Part shown: positions 44,391-56,533 of the stretch, piece by piece | How the letters are laid out: the number at the start of each line of letters is the position of its first letter | How positions within the stretch are numbered: the first letter of the stretch is position 1 | From: Phaeosaccion multiseriatum | Taxonomy: Eukaryota; Ochrophyta, other classes | Assembly (NCBI GenBank): GCA_965112735.1 | Contig: OZ218951.1 | Location: forward strand, 4,836,001-4,900,000 | DNA length: 64,000 bases | Direction of reading: 5' to 3' | Program-made: the position numbers and the translations under genes | The notes under the pieces: model-generated | Told to the model about the DNA's origin: nothing | What the model saw: only the letters and a program-made list of their open reading frames with translations | Database searches by the model: none

Positions 44391-45796
44391 TCAATCGTCC
44401 TTCCTTCGCACCGGCCTGGGCTTACTCAAAAAGCCGCTCAATCCGTTGTCCTTCCTTCGCTTCGGCAGCAGACTTTCCAGTCCTCTGTCTTGGTTCTTTC
44501 TCACCGCCCTTGGCCTTCCCTTGGCAGCCACTCCTCTGGCCTTCTTCCTCTGCACCGGTGTGCGCTTCCCCACTCGGTCCCTGCTGCGCACCGGCTTGCG
44601 CCTCCCCATGAAGCCAACTCTGTACTCCTTCTCCTTCTCGCTTGCCCTTTGGTCGGGCGTGAGCAGAGCCCACCGCAACGGCCCGGGCAGCACGGACAAG
44701 ATAGCCCCCTCCTCCCGCTCAATTTCAGAGCCCCTCTTGCCGTAGGGCGCCCCCTGCGCCACCAGGGGAGGAGAATATGGGCTGACTTCGTAGGGGCTGA
44801 CACTCCACTCACTCAGCCAGCTCTGGGGCAATCGCTGCTGCAGTTTGGAGGGCAACAAGCCCAACGAATACTCCCGGAGGTACCGCAGAATGGCCACGAC
44901 ATTCCTCAGGAGCGTGGAGAAGGTCTCTCCCGGGTGAGATGTCGCCTGCAGCACCGCCTGCAGCAGCGGCCCTGCCCAATTTGTGTTTCGGAGTCTTTCA
45001 AACTCCTTGCTGGCTCCCTCCTTGAGCCGTTCATTCTCCCTCTCGAGGTCGAAGTTACGCAGATAAGTCTGAACGCTCTGACCCCATCCGTACAGCCTCC
45101 TCTTCTCCTCCTGCCAGTCCACCGGTGGCCTCATCTGCCACTCATCCATCGCCTTCATCCGCAGCCCCTCTAGTGCGATCCTCCAGTCCGAAGAGGCATC
45201 TCCGAGCGCCTCAACCCCCTGCTTGGTCCATCTCGATAGGCTGTAAATTGTTCGGCACACGCACACACACACACAGCAATTTAGTTTTTTTCTCCTCTTT
45301 TCGTTCTCCTCTGTCCTCTCTGCTTCTCTACACACTCATCGCAAAAACATACACACACATACACACACATATATATACCACATATATACATACATACATA
45401 CATACACACACATACAAACACACATACAAACACACTGCACAGTGACATCAAGCTAGTGTCGTGTCGGGCTACTACCGCCCCCTCTCCGCCTCCCCTCTAC
45501 TCCCCCCTTACGTGTCTGTGGCCACAAGGTAGTTCCTCCTCAGTTGGTACTGATTCTCGATAGCCTTGGCCTCTTTGGAAATGAAAGTCATGACCGACGT
45601 GTACTTGTCCATCAGGCGGTACTGCGTGTCGTACTTCTCGAATATCTGAAGGCATATGGGCGTACGTACGGGCAGGGAGGGACGAGCATATGGGCAGGGA
45701 GGAGAGAGAGAAGGAGATTGACAGATAGAGAGGGAGACAGGGAGAGAGAGACATGCACACAGAGAGAGGGAGACAGACAGAGAGAGAGAGATAGAA

Positions 45797-45848
<52 letters not shown>

Positions 45849-47543
45849 GGTGGGGTGGGGGATGAGGATGGGGAGAGCAGCAGCGACACGAAGATGTGAG
45901 CACGATATGCCGCTGTTGAGTATACTGCTGCTGCAAGACTAGAGGGGAAAGAAAGACAGAGTGCCTACCCGCGGCCACTTCTCCCCTCCGTCCACTGCCC
46001 TCCCCTCCACTGACCCTCCCCTCCATTCACCACCATCCCATCCCACCCCCCCCCACACCCTTGTCCTCCCTCCCTCGCTCCTTCCCTCCTTCCGTCCCTC
46101 CACTACCATACCCTCGACTGCCATACCGACCCTCCATCCACTGCCATCCAATCCATTGCCATCCAGTGCCATCCACTGCCATCCATCCCGCACCTTGTAG
46201 GAGAACTTGCTGGTTTTGTACATGAAAACGGATTGGCGATACCACGTCTTGACGTCGTATACCAACAGCGCTACCTGAGTGCCGATGGCCGTGCTGTATC
46301 GCCCCATGGGACCTGACCATCCCAGAGGGAGGGAGGGAGGGAGGGAGGGAGGGAGGGATGGATGGGTGGATGGAGGGAGGGAGGGAGGGAGGGAGGGACG
46401 AGAGGGAGGGAGGAATGTATGAGCGACCAGTGAGAGGGGTGGCAGTGGATGGTGTGCGAGGCGAGGCATCATGCCCTGCATGTGGTCCTTCCCGCGGAGC
46501 TGTGTGTAGGCTGGCGACTACCACCTCTCAAGCAAACAAGCGCGTACCACCAACCACTACATCCCTCTTCTCCACCTTCTCTATCGGGAGAGCTGTCCAA
46601 ACAGATCCAAGGACAAGGAGGACAGAGGACGCATGACAATGGTGGGGGCCACGCCGAAAGACTATCGATCCATCGCTTGTTTACCTTCCGTCGTGGTGAG
46701 GTGAGCGAGGAGCGAGGCGCCGATGACCGCGCCCACGAACCACAGGTTGGTGTGGATCGACCAGAATACCACCCCGCCTATAAACACACCCGCAAAGGCC
46801 GCTCCAATGCTCGTAGACCGCTTGTCCTGAATCAGCTTCCTCCTCACCTCTTCCTCTTCCTTCTGCTTGGTGTATTGTTCCACAGCTCCCAGAGGAGAAA
46901 ACGTGGTCAGAACGTGCTTCACGTCTTCCTTCGTCCTGGAGTACTGGTCTTGAACCGACTGTGGAGCCTTCATGTTCTTCAGAGCCTGCTGTATAGCCTT
47001 GTCCCAACTGCCGCTTGCCTGCTTCACCACCCCATCCCAGTTGAGGAGGCTTCCCCAGCTACTGCTGCTTCTGTCGATAGGGACCTGGTAAGTCTCCTTC
47101 ACTTTCTCCAGCTCCTCCTGCCCCTTCTCCTTCTCCTTCTTCTCCTCCACCTTCTCCTGCTCCTCCTCCTCTTCCTCCTCATCCTCCTCATTTTCCTCCT
47201 TCGCCTCTCCGTCACCCTTCTTTCCCTCCTTCTCCTCGTCTTCCTCATCCTTCTGACCACTACCAAATTTCTTCATGAACTTTGAGGCCTTGTGCATGGC
47301 GCGCCTCCCCTGGGGCTCCCGATCCCCCAAAATAGGATTAGACAGTCCACCCCCGGCCGCGGGCACTGTTGCCGGCGCTTTGGGAGGGGTCGGTGGCGAT
47401 GGCCCTATCACTGAAGGCGAAGAGGAGAGGGGGGCACGGGAGGAGGGGGGGGACGAGGAAGATGGGGAGAGGGAGGAGGAGGAGGAGGAGGGGAGGGAGG
47501 ATGAAGATGTGGAGGAGGAGGGGAGGGAGGAAGAAGATGTGGA

Positions 47544-47574
<31 letters not shown>

Positions 47575-48968
47575 GAGGAGGAGGAGGAGGAGGAGGAGGA
47601 GGAGGAAGAGGAGGAGGATGAAGAGGAGGGGGAGGAGGAGGGGAGGGAGGAGGAGGGCAAGGAAGAAGTAGATGGGGAGGAGGAGGTGGGGGGGGGGGGG
47701 GAGGGAGAAGATGGGAAGGAGGAGAGCGAGGACGAGGAGGAGGGTGGGGGGGGAGAGGAGGAAGAAGATAGGGAGGAGGACGACGAGGAGGAGGAGGAGG
47801 AGGAGGAGGAGGAGGAGGAGGAGGAAGATGGAGAGGAGGAGGAGGAGTGGGGGGGGGGGGGGGAGGAAGAGGAGGGAGGTCGTTGTAGCATGGCGTCCTG
47901 CCTCCTCTTCCCCTTCATGTTGTTTTTCCTGAGCAGATGCGACCGCAGTGCCTCTTCTTCCTCGCTGCGGTGGTGGTGCAGAGGGTCAGAGGAGAAAGCC
48001 TTGGCAGTGGACGATCCCTTTAGCCGCGCCGCCGTCGCCGCCGCGAAACCTGCTACACTCTCCGTGGTCCGCGGAATACCATGCACAATCTGAGAAACCC
48101 TAGACGACGAACTGCTGCTGCTGTTGCCACTGCTGCCGCTTCTGCCGTTCGTGGCACCGTGGCCCCCGATGCGGCCGCCACCACCACTGCTGCTGCTGCC
48201 GTTGCTGTGCATATGTTCCTGAGAGTGGACACCACCTGTAGCATCAGTGAATGCACTCTCATGTCGCTGCTGCTGGTGGTGGTGGTGGTGCTCGAGGTGG
48301 TGGTGGTTTCCTTCGGCCAAGGGCAGTGAGCTGGAACCCGTCTCCACCGCCACCTCCTGCTCCTCCTCCTCCTCTTGTTCCTCTAGTGTCGCGCTGGAAG
48401 AGGATCCGACTGGCGCTAATGAGCTCCTTTCTGCCGCCAGCATTGGAGTATTCTCCGCGCCCCCGCCGCCGCCTACCCCCTTCCCAACCCCCACGCCGCC
48501 CTTGCTGCCAGAGCTGTTGCGCGGATTAACCCCCCATGGATAGGGTTTGCTGCCACCCCACGCACTGCTCCACCAGTTCCCTGTCGGTGGGTCCGACTTC
48601 ATTTGAAGGGCGGAGGAGGAGATGCCCAAGCCTTGAAGCCCCCGTCGGCGCCGCCGCCGCCGCCGCTGTTGGTGGTGCGGGTGCTCCTGCTCTTGATGGT
48701 CATGAAGGCCTTTCCATTGCTCCAGCGCTGACCCTACCCGTAGCTCCCTCCTCCCACCCCTCCTGGAGATGCCGCTCTTCCTACAGCCCTTCGCCGAGTC
48801 AGCCGAAGTAGTCCTCTGTGAGCCTTGGTCCCACAAACCTTTCCTGCTGCTGCTGCAAAATGTCCCTGCGGCGGTGGCCTCCGTGCGAAAGCCCTGCCGC
48901 TGATTAGTAAGGAGTGGTGAGTGGAAGGCCAACGCCTGTCGGGGAAGCCCTACATAGGCCTTGTCCAT
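44391..48968 (-). CDS. 1128-aa Ser-rich two-TM protein, function unknown
   Basis: Four exons in phase: 48968-46685, 46312-46194, 45645-45512, 45240-44391. The start MDKAYVGLPRQALAFHSPLL was chosen because it begins a basic, hydroxylated, acid-free stretch like an organelle presequence; an in-frame ATG at 49091 is an alternative. Residues about 30-480 are disordered (His/Gln runs, poly-Ser from a GGA tract). A Lys/Glu helix follows, then two membrane helices (GAAFAGVFIGGVVFWSI; FVGAVIGASLLAHL, about 722-757). The conserved-looking part runs across exons 2-4 (GRYSTAIGTQVALLVYDVKT, AIENQYQLRRNYLVATDT) and ends in a basic tail (VRSRDRVGKRTPVQRKK). Not recognised; the hydrophilic C-terminal half suggests an organelle inner-membrane protein. 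The poly-Ser part overlaps a GGA repeat and may vary in length. Confidence 0.65.
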
Positions 48969-49159
48969 ATTATGCCGCTCTTTTGTCGCGTGTCGAGAGG
49001 GCCTTATTCGTTCAAAGAGACGGCCATGAAACTGAAATGTTTTTTGTGTTTTTCGTCTCCACCTTTCTTTTCGGGCGCCAAAAAAGTGCAAGTGCGAAAT
49101 GCGATATCAAATGGCAGTTGCGACATGGCAGTTGCCCGTTCCTATCGGCCTGCACATTT
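48969..49159. promoter_or_regulatory. Divergent intergenic spacer (191 bp)
   Basis: The 1128-aa gene starts leftward at 48968 and the next gene rightward at 49160, so both promoters must share this short spacer or the first codons of either gene. No known motif identified. Confidence 0.3.
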
Positions 49160-50372
49160 ATGAACATCTGCAGGAGAGAGATGATGCAGCCAGGGTCCAA
49201 GATGCGCCTTCTGAATATCATGTACGGAGACAAAATGTTCCCGAGAACGATGGAAATGGATGCCAAGTCGGCCGGGCAAGACTACTGGGATGACGTCCAT
49301 GCAGCGTGGATGAACACAGAGACAGACGTCGGGCCGATCATCTCACAGGACGCAAGATTCAACACTGACATAGGCGCCGCTGCCGTGGTCCATTCTGTGA
49401 CGCCAGCCAAGCTGAAGGCCTGGTACCGCGAGATCCTGTCGCTCCTCAAGGTGAGGTCTGTGTTCGGCATAGCAGCCCCCCCGACGTCGTATAGTTTGGG
49501 TGGGGGTGCGTGTACGAGTCTACTCTGCTCTGCCATACACCCCCGCTTTGTGGCCATGTTCTCCTGTGTGTGCGTAAATCTCCCTTCCTGCTCTCTCTCT
49601 TCTCTATTGCCCAGTACTAGAGACAGCTTTGAACCCGGCCTAGTCCGGAGGGGGGTGTCGATTCGCTCTGCTCTTGTTTTACCTTCATACGTAAGCATTG
49701 CCTTCCACTCCTTCCTCACCCACCCAACCACCCCATCCGCATGTTGTCCAGGCTTACAGAAGGAAACACGACAGGCCAGGTGAACACCGTTATGCAGATA
49801 GCAATTTTTCTTGTGCAGGGCTGGGAGACAAGGATATTGCCGCCGCCATCGACGGAGACGAATCGTTCCAGCAGGCTGCCAGGTTCGCACAGGACCGTGA
49901 CACGCTGTACCTCGTAGCGTGGATGACTCGCAGAGGCTGCGATTGTTTCAATGTGTGGAGGGACCAATTACCCGATGGGGGTGGAGAGGACGTGGGACAT
50001 GGCTTTACGGCCATACCCGGCGACCACACCACCACCAGCGCCCCGGCCCGAAAGAGGGCGAGGCGAAGCGCCAGTACTTCTTCCAGTGCCAGCAGTTCTG
50101 CATCAAGTGAGGTGGCGGCGTCATTGATGGCCACGTCTGAGCGCAACGCCGAGACGCTCGCAGGCATGGCGGAGGCGATTAAGGCGGGGCTGCTTGCACT
50201 GGCCGAACGCAAGCGCGTCAAACCTGTGGAGCGCGTCGCCCCTGTGGAACTATTCACGCAATACGACCGGCTCCGAGTCATGCGGGAGGAATACGAGAGT
50301 GAGGGGGACATGGACACAGCCAAGAGGGTGACAGACGCCATGGAGAAGGTCCTTGCGAGGCTGGATGGGTGA
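49160..50372 (+). CDS. Hypothetical nuclear protein, SANT/Myb-like N-terminus
   Basis: Two exons, 49160-49450 and 49752-50372 (TGA), phase 0, 303 aa. The region DYWDDVHAAWMNTETDVGPI through LKAWYREILSLLKAYRRKH has the tryptophan spacing of SANT/Myb-like helix bundles; this is a resemblance, not a firm call. Then come an Asp-rich core, a basic nuclear-localisation-like patch (ARKRARRSAS, after the intron), a Ser run, and a C-terminal coiled-coil-like region (EEYESEGDMDTAKRVTDAME). The layout (DNA-binding head, NLS, helical tail) resembles adaptor genes found near transposons, but no transposase is nearby. The 5' start could be at 49190 or 49193. Confidence 0.55.
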
Positions 50373-51457
50373 AAAGACAGTGTGTACGATGAGTTCGTCT
50401 GCCGCACTTTTTTTACTGCTCGCTTTGCGTACAGTACAGTACAGTAAGAATCGCCCAAATCGCCAAAAAAAAAATTTGGACACTTGTAGCAAAATGTCGG
50501 TGGGAGAAGCGTTGCAGCTCTTTGAGATGCCTATCCATCCATCCATAGGCTTTCTTTTTCCCTTCTCTACTTGTCAGCAGTTCTGCCAGAGCACTCCCCC
50601 TTGCCGCCCCACCCCCCCCCCAAAAGGGATTTGGGCGATTCTTATGCAAATCGAGTGTTAAAATACGTAATTGATGGTACTAGTATAAAATATAAAACTT
50701 GGACTTGTAAGGAGTGGTCGACATGGTATGATCTCTGGTACAGCTACCCCCCCCCCCCCTGCCTGGAGCTAAGGGGCATCACCCTAACCTTGCGCCCGCA
50801 CCTACGGTCGTACACACGGTTCACCAACCGCGCTACCAATCACCCACAATCATCCTTCCTCAGCAGATCAGCGCCACCCAAGCACAGTCACCCACATCTA
50901 CACTGCTTGTCCCACACTGGCGCAAACCCCTTTCCCTCCCAAACTACAACCGCCATTGCTGCTGACCCCCATCGGCACCCCCATCGGCGGAATCAGACCC
51001 CAGGGCCCATACGTAATCAGCACCCCAGCCCCTACCATCCTCTGTGCTTCTGACGGATTGCTGCAGACACAGCTTCCTCCTGCGTACTCATTTTACTTCC
51101 CTTCCTGTCTAAGCCGTCTATTCCTCAGCTCGTTTTGTTTTGAAAGAAGCATCCGCTCCTCCTCCGGTTTAACCCCCGCCCCCCTCCACCCCATCTCTAC
51201 ACGAGTGACGGGGAAACCAAGCCCCGTTACCTTGACCCCTGCCCTCCGTCCAGCCCCCCTCAGTTACTTCCTCCCTTCCTTCCTATCCTGCCACCGCTGT
51301 ATCACTCGTTGCTGCGGCGGCTGCTGCTGTCGACCCTCTATGGCGAGCATGGAGCCCACCGCCTTCGTCCCCCCCCCCTCAAAAGCCTCCTCATCCCTCC
51401 ATCTATCCCATCCTTGCTGCCTCGCCATCTGTGATTCACTTGTACAGGTAGATGGAT
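50373..51457. other. Intergenic between convergent genes
   Basis: Convergent 3' flanks. Holds C and A homopolymers (50466-50474, 50749-50760) and two occurrences of GATTTGGGCGATTCTTA-like sequence in opposite orientation (about 50448-50466 and 50628-50645), a possible small inverted repeat. No gene supported. Confidence 0.4.
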
Positions 51458-53277
51458 CTACAAGCCGACCTGCTTCTTGAGCTTGTCGAGGAAGCCCGCC
51501 TTCATGCTCTCTTCAATGGGAGTCACTTCCTGCTTGCCGAGTTTCTCCTCCAACCCGTTGTATCGCACTCGGAAGCCGTACTGGAGCTGTGTATTTCGAA
51601 ACAGCACATCGATATGATCATAAATACAGAGACACAACACAAAAAAATGAAAAAAGGGTTAGGAACTGAGCACGGTTCAAAACATGGAGCAATCAGTGTA
51701 GCAGTGTCGCAGCAAAGCCAACACACCGAATACTGACTCCTCGTTCTTGCCTCCCCTCCCCGCCTCTCCCCACCTCCTCCTCCTCATCCTCATCCTCTCC
51801 CTTGGCGCCTGACCACGCCTCTGGTCTCTTCCTGCCTCCGCTCGGCAGCGGCACATCACCCACAAAGGCGTAACTGCTCACACTCACCTGGCTGCCCTTC
51901 TTCTTGAGACTCGGGTAGGCCTTGACTACATTCTCCCTCAGTGACTTCTTCTGGTCCAGCACACTCGTCGCCACGCCTCGCTCAATCTGTCCAGAGATGT
52001 ATCCGGACAGTGCAAAGATATTGAGGTTAGTTCTGAAGATGAATTGCAATGAGAGCAAGAGGAGACTCATACCACAGCAGTGCACAGTGTCCTGGGACGT
52101 GGGCGAGTGGAACACAAGCCTTACGTATTGCATCATGCCCAGGCCTCCTCCTCTCATACGGTGTCCTCCTTCCACATACTCCTCCCTCCCTCCTTCCCTC
52201 CCTCCTCCTCTGCCTTGTCCCGATGTTTCTCACCTGGCCCTTGTAAAAGTCGCTAAAGAAGTTCCCCATCCACGCGTCCACGGAGGCCTTGGCCCGCTCG
52301 TCACCCCCCAGAGAGCCGCAGGGATACCACATGGTGCCATCCTCCTTGCTCGTGCGCACGTAAATGTCGAACATGGGCAGGCTGAGGTCCTCCTAATAGA
52401 GCAGAGAGATCGAATCAGAGTCGCCGTAAGTCAGTCAGTCAGTCACCATAGCAGGAAGGAGAGGGGGGAGGGAGGGGGGGGCAGTGGGTACGGGACATGG
52501 ACAGTAAGGTGGGAGCAGAGCGCGTGGAGGAATTGGAGATCCTCCTCCTTCTTTCCCTCTTCACCCCCACTCCCTTTCGACTGGCTTCAGGGGCGATGGA
52601 TGGACTGGTGGTGAAACTGAATGCACCCCTGTCCTCTGCTCCGGCTGTGCCATCAGAAAGAGGGGCAGCCGAACTACTACTTCCGCCTCCTCATCCTTCA
52701 TACGCACCTTCGCCCTCATCCCACCTGCTCCCTGTGGATTGGCCATCTTTGCTCTGTAGGCGGCCTGGTCAGCTGCGGAGCCCCCCTGCTTACCCTTCCG
52801 CTTCATGCTGAGCGAGGCCGCCCCGCTGACGCTTACAGGCTGAGGGTTTGCCCCGAACAAGCAAGCGAGAGAGAGGGACAAGAGAAGTACGGAGACAGGT
52901 GGGTTAGGGGAAGCTGGGCTCGCTCGTCCACCGCAGGCAGCCGTCGGGCGCAAAGGAAAGTGTCTTGCAGCTTCTGCCTCTGGTTCTCTCGCCTCTCTCC
53001 GCCTTCGAACATGTGACTCTGCCTCACTCCTCCCCCTCCCCTTGCCGTTCCTAAACCTCCCCCTCTCTCCTCCCTCTTCTGTCGTCTCATCGTCCTTCGA
53101 CTAATCACCTCCCCGCCCCCAAATCCCAACTCCCTCCTCCCGCACCTGTCTTTGTTGGCACTGGTTCATAGCCCTGTTCAACGAAGAAGCCTGCAGCAGC
53201 GTACCGAACGCCACCACTTGGACCATGGCCGCGGCAAACACGGCACAAGCCAGAGCAAGCGCTGACGATTGCCTCAT
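51458..53277 (-). CDS. HHL1-like plastid protein
   Basis: Five exons, all phase 0: 53277-53146, 52839-52708, 52392-52234, 51986-51888, 51586-51458; 216 aa. Exon 1 encodes a signal peptide (MRQSSALALACAVFAAA...) with the junction VVA|FGT at 23/24. A Phe right after the cleavage site is the hallmark of bipartite presequences for heterokont plastids. After a Lys/Gly linker (MKRKGKQGGSAAD), the core reads MFDIYVRTSKEDGTMWYPCG, DAWMGNFFSDFYKGQ, IERGVATSVLDQ and LQYGFRVRYNGLEEKL. This follows the pattern of the HHL1-like (DUF6523) family, thylakoid proteins linked to photosystem II repair in plants. The family call is by motif memory, so moderate. Confidence 0.7.
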
Positions 53278-53604
53278 CCTCGCTTCTCCTCCTCCTCTGG
53301 TTCAACAGGCTCTGCACGGACCTGCCTCCTACTGAAGACACTCACGCCTTGACTCTGTCCCTCCTCTTGAGAAATGAAAGAGCTGTGTAAGGAAGCAAAG
53401 GAGGAAGTTATGAGTGTGGCATCATGATCGGGTCCGAGTCAGAGTACGATACTTAATCGATGTTGAAAATCGAGTCCCTCAGCCTCCATTTTGATATCCC
53501 ATTTTCCTTGCAGCCTCCACATCGCGCCTCCTAGCAGTGGGGGGGAGGAGCTTTAGAGTTAAACCTTACCTGCGCTCTCACGCGCTCTCTTATTTATTAA
53601 TAGT
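53278..53604. promoter_or_regulatory. Bidirectional promoter region between HHL1-like and SelH genes
   Basis: 327 bp separate the two start codons, which point away from each other. Includes an AT-rich stretch (TTATTTATTAATAG) ending just before the SelH ATG. No defined element identified. Confidence 0.35.
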
Positions 53605-54270
53605 ATGGTTGTGACGAGGAAGGCGAAGCCGGGGACGCCTGCCAAGAGGGTGACGAAAGGTGCAGCTGCAAAGCCGGCCGCCTCCAAGCCCAAGGTGGGA
53701 GAGAAGAAGAAGAAAGCCGCGGCCAAGAAGGCAGCAGAGCCCGCGGCCGCGGCTTCTACTCCTGACCTCGGGCTTGCCGCTGGAGCACGTGTGGAGATTG
53801 TGGCCTGCAAGAGCTGAGGCGTATTCAAGGTGAGGGACTGCACCCCTTTTGCTCTCTTGTCGGCTCTGGCTTCGACTCTTTCTTCTTACCCCCCCTCCCC
53901 CTCTTCCGTCTTCCCCAACCCCAGCGTTCAGCTGCCAAAGTGGAGCAGCTGATCGCGGCCGGGGCGCCCGGCACCAAAGTCGTCGTGAATCGCGAGAAGC
54001 CTCCGAAGGGAACCTTCCGAGTGCTCGTGACGGGCGATGGGCCTGACTCCCCACCCCATGTCGTCGTCTCTCTTGATGCTATGCCGCGACCCTTCAAGAA
54101 GGTACGTGCGTGTACTGACGTGACTGACTCGAGCGACATCCCAATCTATTCATGCGGGCCACAGATCTGAGGCTCGTGGACGCGTGAATTTTTCCTTCAT
54201 GTACACTGGGATGAGTCCTCCAGAGCACGTCGTGTCGCCTGTGTCGTGCCGTCTCTTATCAGAATACCCC

Positions 54271-54304
<34 letters not shown>

Positions 54305-54431
54305 TCTCCGTCCTTCTCCCATCCTCCTTTCCCTCCCTTCCCACCCCTTCCCCCTTCTCCGGCCGCTCGAACAGCTGAGAGAGCTTGACCTGGAGGCGGT
54401 TGCCAACGACGTGCTCAGCTCCCTCCGATAG
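53605..54431 (+). CDS. SELENOH: Selenoprotein H (UGA at 53815-53817 read as Sec)
   Basis: Three exons: 53605-53829, 53925-54101, 54375-54431 (TAG), all phase 0; 152 aa including Sec71. The first frame seems to stop at TGA after ARVEIVACKS, but the next codons GVFK lead to a GTGAGG donor, and the following exons continue the fold: RSAAKVEQLI, TKVVVNREKPPKGTFRV, MPRPFKKLRELDLEAVA. The CxxU motif (C68-K-S-U71) after a beta-strand, then GVF and an alanine-rich helix, matches the SelH/Rdx family, thioredoxin-fold redox proteins. The Lys/Ala-rich N-terminus (KKKKAAAKKAA) fits the nuclear, DNA-binding location of SelH. A SECIS element is needed in the 3' UTR; I could not fix one by eye. Confidence 0.85.
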
Positions 54432-56533
54432 AGGGCAGGGCAAGGGAACGGGTGTTCTGTCAGCCTGGCCAGGCCCGCCGCCCTCCTACCTACGGCATGT
54501 GTCGTAGGCATTGAAAGTCCTTGTCCGCACATCTACCGTCTACCCGAGAGAGAGACAGAGAGAGGGGGGTGGGAGGGGGAGAGGAGACGAGGAGGCCACG
54601 CGGGCCACGAAACAAATAGCTCCATTTCGTACATATGGACATGGGGGGAAATGGTGGAAATTGCAATCGCACATGCGTGCGTGTGGCTTTGCTTCACCAC
54701 CCACTCCTGAAGTGAGTTGACGGAATCTTTAGCCCCTGCACGCAGAAAAGTGTGAATGACGGCTGCCGCTCTAAATTACCAGCCCCTAAACTCCACCCCA
54801 CCCCACCCCCTCCCCCTCACCCGCACGGCTCGTTTCACCTTCCTCCCCCTGCTGGTCTTTTGCCTTACGGCGGAGCATCGGGGGGGCGAGGAGGGGAGAG
54901 GGGCGGAGAGAGAGAGAGAGAGGGGAGGGAGGTGGAGGGGCGAGAGACCAGCAGCCTGAGAAACACTCCGCAGAGGGGGCAAGGAAGGTGACTCGACTCG
55001 ATTGTCGACGGGGAGGAGAATTAATTTTAATATCATAAGAGGGATGGTACTTTACGGTACGATGAGACGAAGAAGCAGTAGCAAGACATGGGCGGGCGTG
55101 TGGAGTCTTCGGGTGAGAGGCCGAAGCCAGCAGGCGTTACATCAATCAGACCATGTTTGTGTGTGTGGGCACCGTGCTTCGATGGCGACGTCGTGCAGAC
55201 TACCACCTTCCCCACCTACCAGTACCTACCCACGAGACAGGAAGGGAAGGTACCGCGAAAGGGCAAGCACAAGAGGTCACTTAAATCATTGGCAGAGCCA
55301 GTACTGTCCTCATCACCAGGTTCCCTTGATTAAGCCTAGGTTGTACCCCCGAGAGAAATACTCTTCATAATCTCACTTCGCTACTAAGAGGCAGAGCACC
55401 ATGCCCATCTTCTCACACATCGTATTCTGATTAGGAAGGGTTGGTAAGCAGGGAGAAAGCACGTTCATTAAACCTCTCGCCCCTCCTCCCTCCCACACGA
55501 ACGCGCCCACACAACAGACAGACAACAGGTACTTCACGCACACGGAGACTCCCCATCACCTAGACTCGCCTCTCATGTCGTTTCTCTCCCTCTGTCCATT
55601 CATTCTGCTGAGTGTCGATCAATACAAAGGCCGCTGGAGGTAGCCTCTGTATAATACCGAGCCCATCTTCAAAAGCCGCTGCCTTTCCCACGCGTGCACA
55701 CACCCACATGCCCCACTCGCCGCCCACACCACACACACTCGCGCTGTGGTTCTGTGGTTGGTCATGGACCGACCCCCTCGGGTGAGAAGCTATGCGCCCA
55801 CGCGCCCCCTCCAAATTTCCCTCACACTAACCCATTTTAACCCCACCTACGTAACCCATTAAGCCCGGGGCAAACATGGGGCGCTTCGTCCCCGCAGCAC
55901 ACCCCATACCCTCCTTCCTCCTCCTCCTCCACCTCGACTCCTGGCTCCCAAACGAGCCTTCCGTGTGCGACAGCAAAAGGCACGGCCCAGCCACCAAATC
56001 GCACGCCGAACCAACTAAAAGACTCCTCCCCCCGTGGGAACGGAACTTCAAAAAGTAAAACAAACACACACAGAGACACACACACAAAAACAACTACAGG
56101 TGCTCCATCGCCCCCCCCTCTCAGTCTGACATCAGTTGCCATCCTGTACTGTGCCGTCAACCTCCTTCCCTCTCTCTCTCTCTCTCTAGTACTTGCTGTC
56201 CTCGCTGCCTCGCCCCTGCTGTGTGCGATATAAAAACCTTCAAATCAAAAATTGTCCACTCAAGCCCCTAAAGAGGCCCTGCGCGACGGTATCGTGCCAT
56301 GCCTAAGTGTCCAATGCGCCGCGCCCTCCCGTCCTCTCCGCGCCTAGCCTTCCCTCTGGCCTCTCCCCCCTCTCCCCCATGGAGCTGCTCCAGCTGCTGG
56401 TAGTAGTATAGTGTAGTGCTTGCTTGTGTGTATATGCGTGATGAGTCGTGCCAGCTTCCCTCAGCAGTCAGTCACTGAGTCCGCCCGCCCGCCCGCCAGC
56501 CAGGCCATACACAGGAATACATGCTGCTCCTCC
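54432..56533. other. SelH 3' region and intergenic spacer
   Basis: The first part should hold the SelH 3' UTR and its SECIS. One weak candidate core is ATGA at 54756-54759, followed 13 bases later by AAA, but no convincing 3' half pairs with it. The rest has GA tracts (54548-54566, 54909-54923) and C-rich sequence. No other gene supported. Confidence 0.4.

Noticed and set aside
47275-48093. 272-codon Glu-rich plus-strand frame
   Set aside because: Antisense of the poly-Ser part of the 1128-aa gene; the Glu run comes from the same GGA tract, and the opposite strand has the consistent exon chain.
54756-54790. SECIS candidate (ATGA followed by AAA)
   Set aside because: Spacing is acceptable, but I could not find a nearby 3' strand to close the helix with the GA pair. 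Needs a covariance search.
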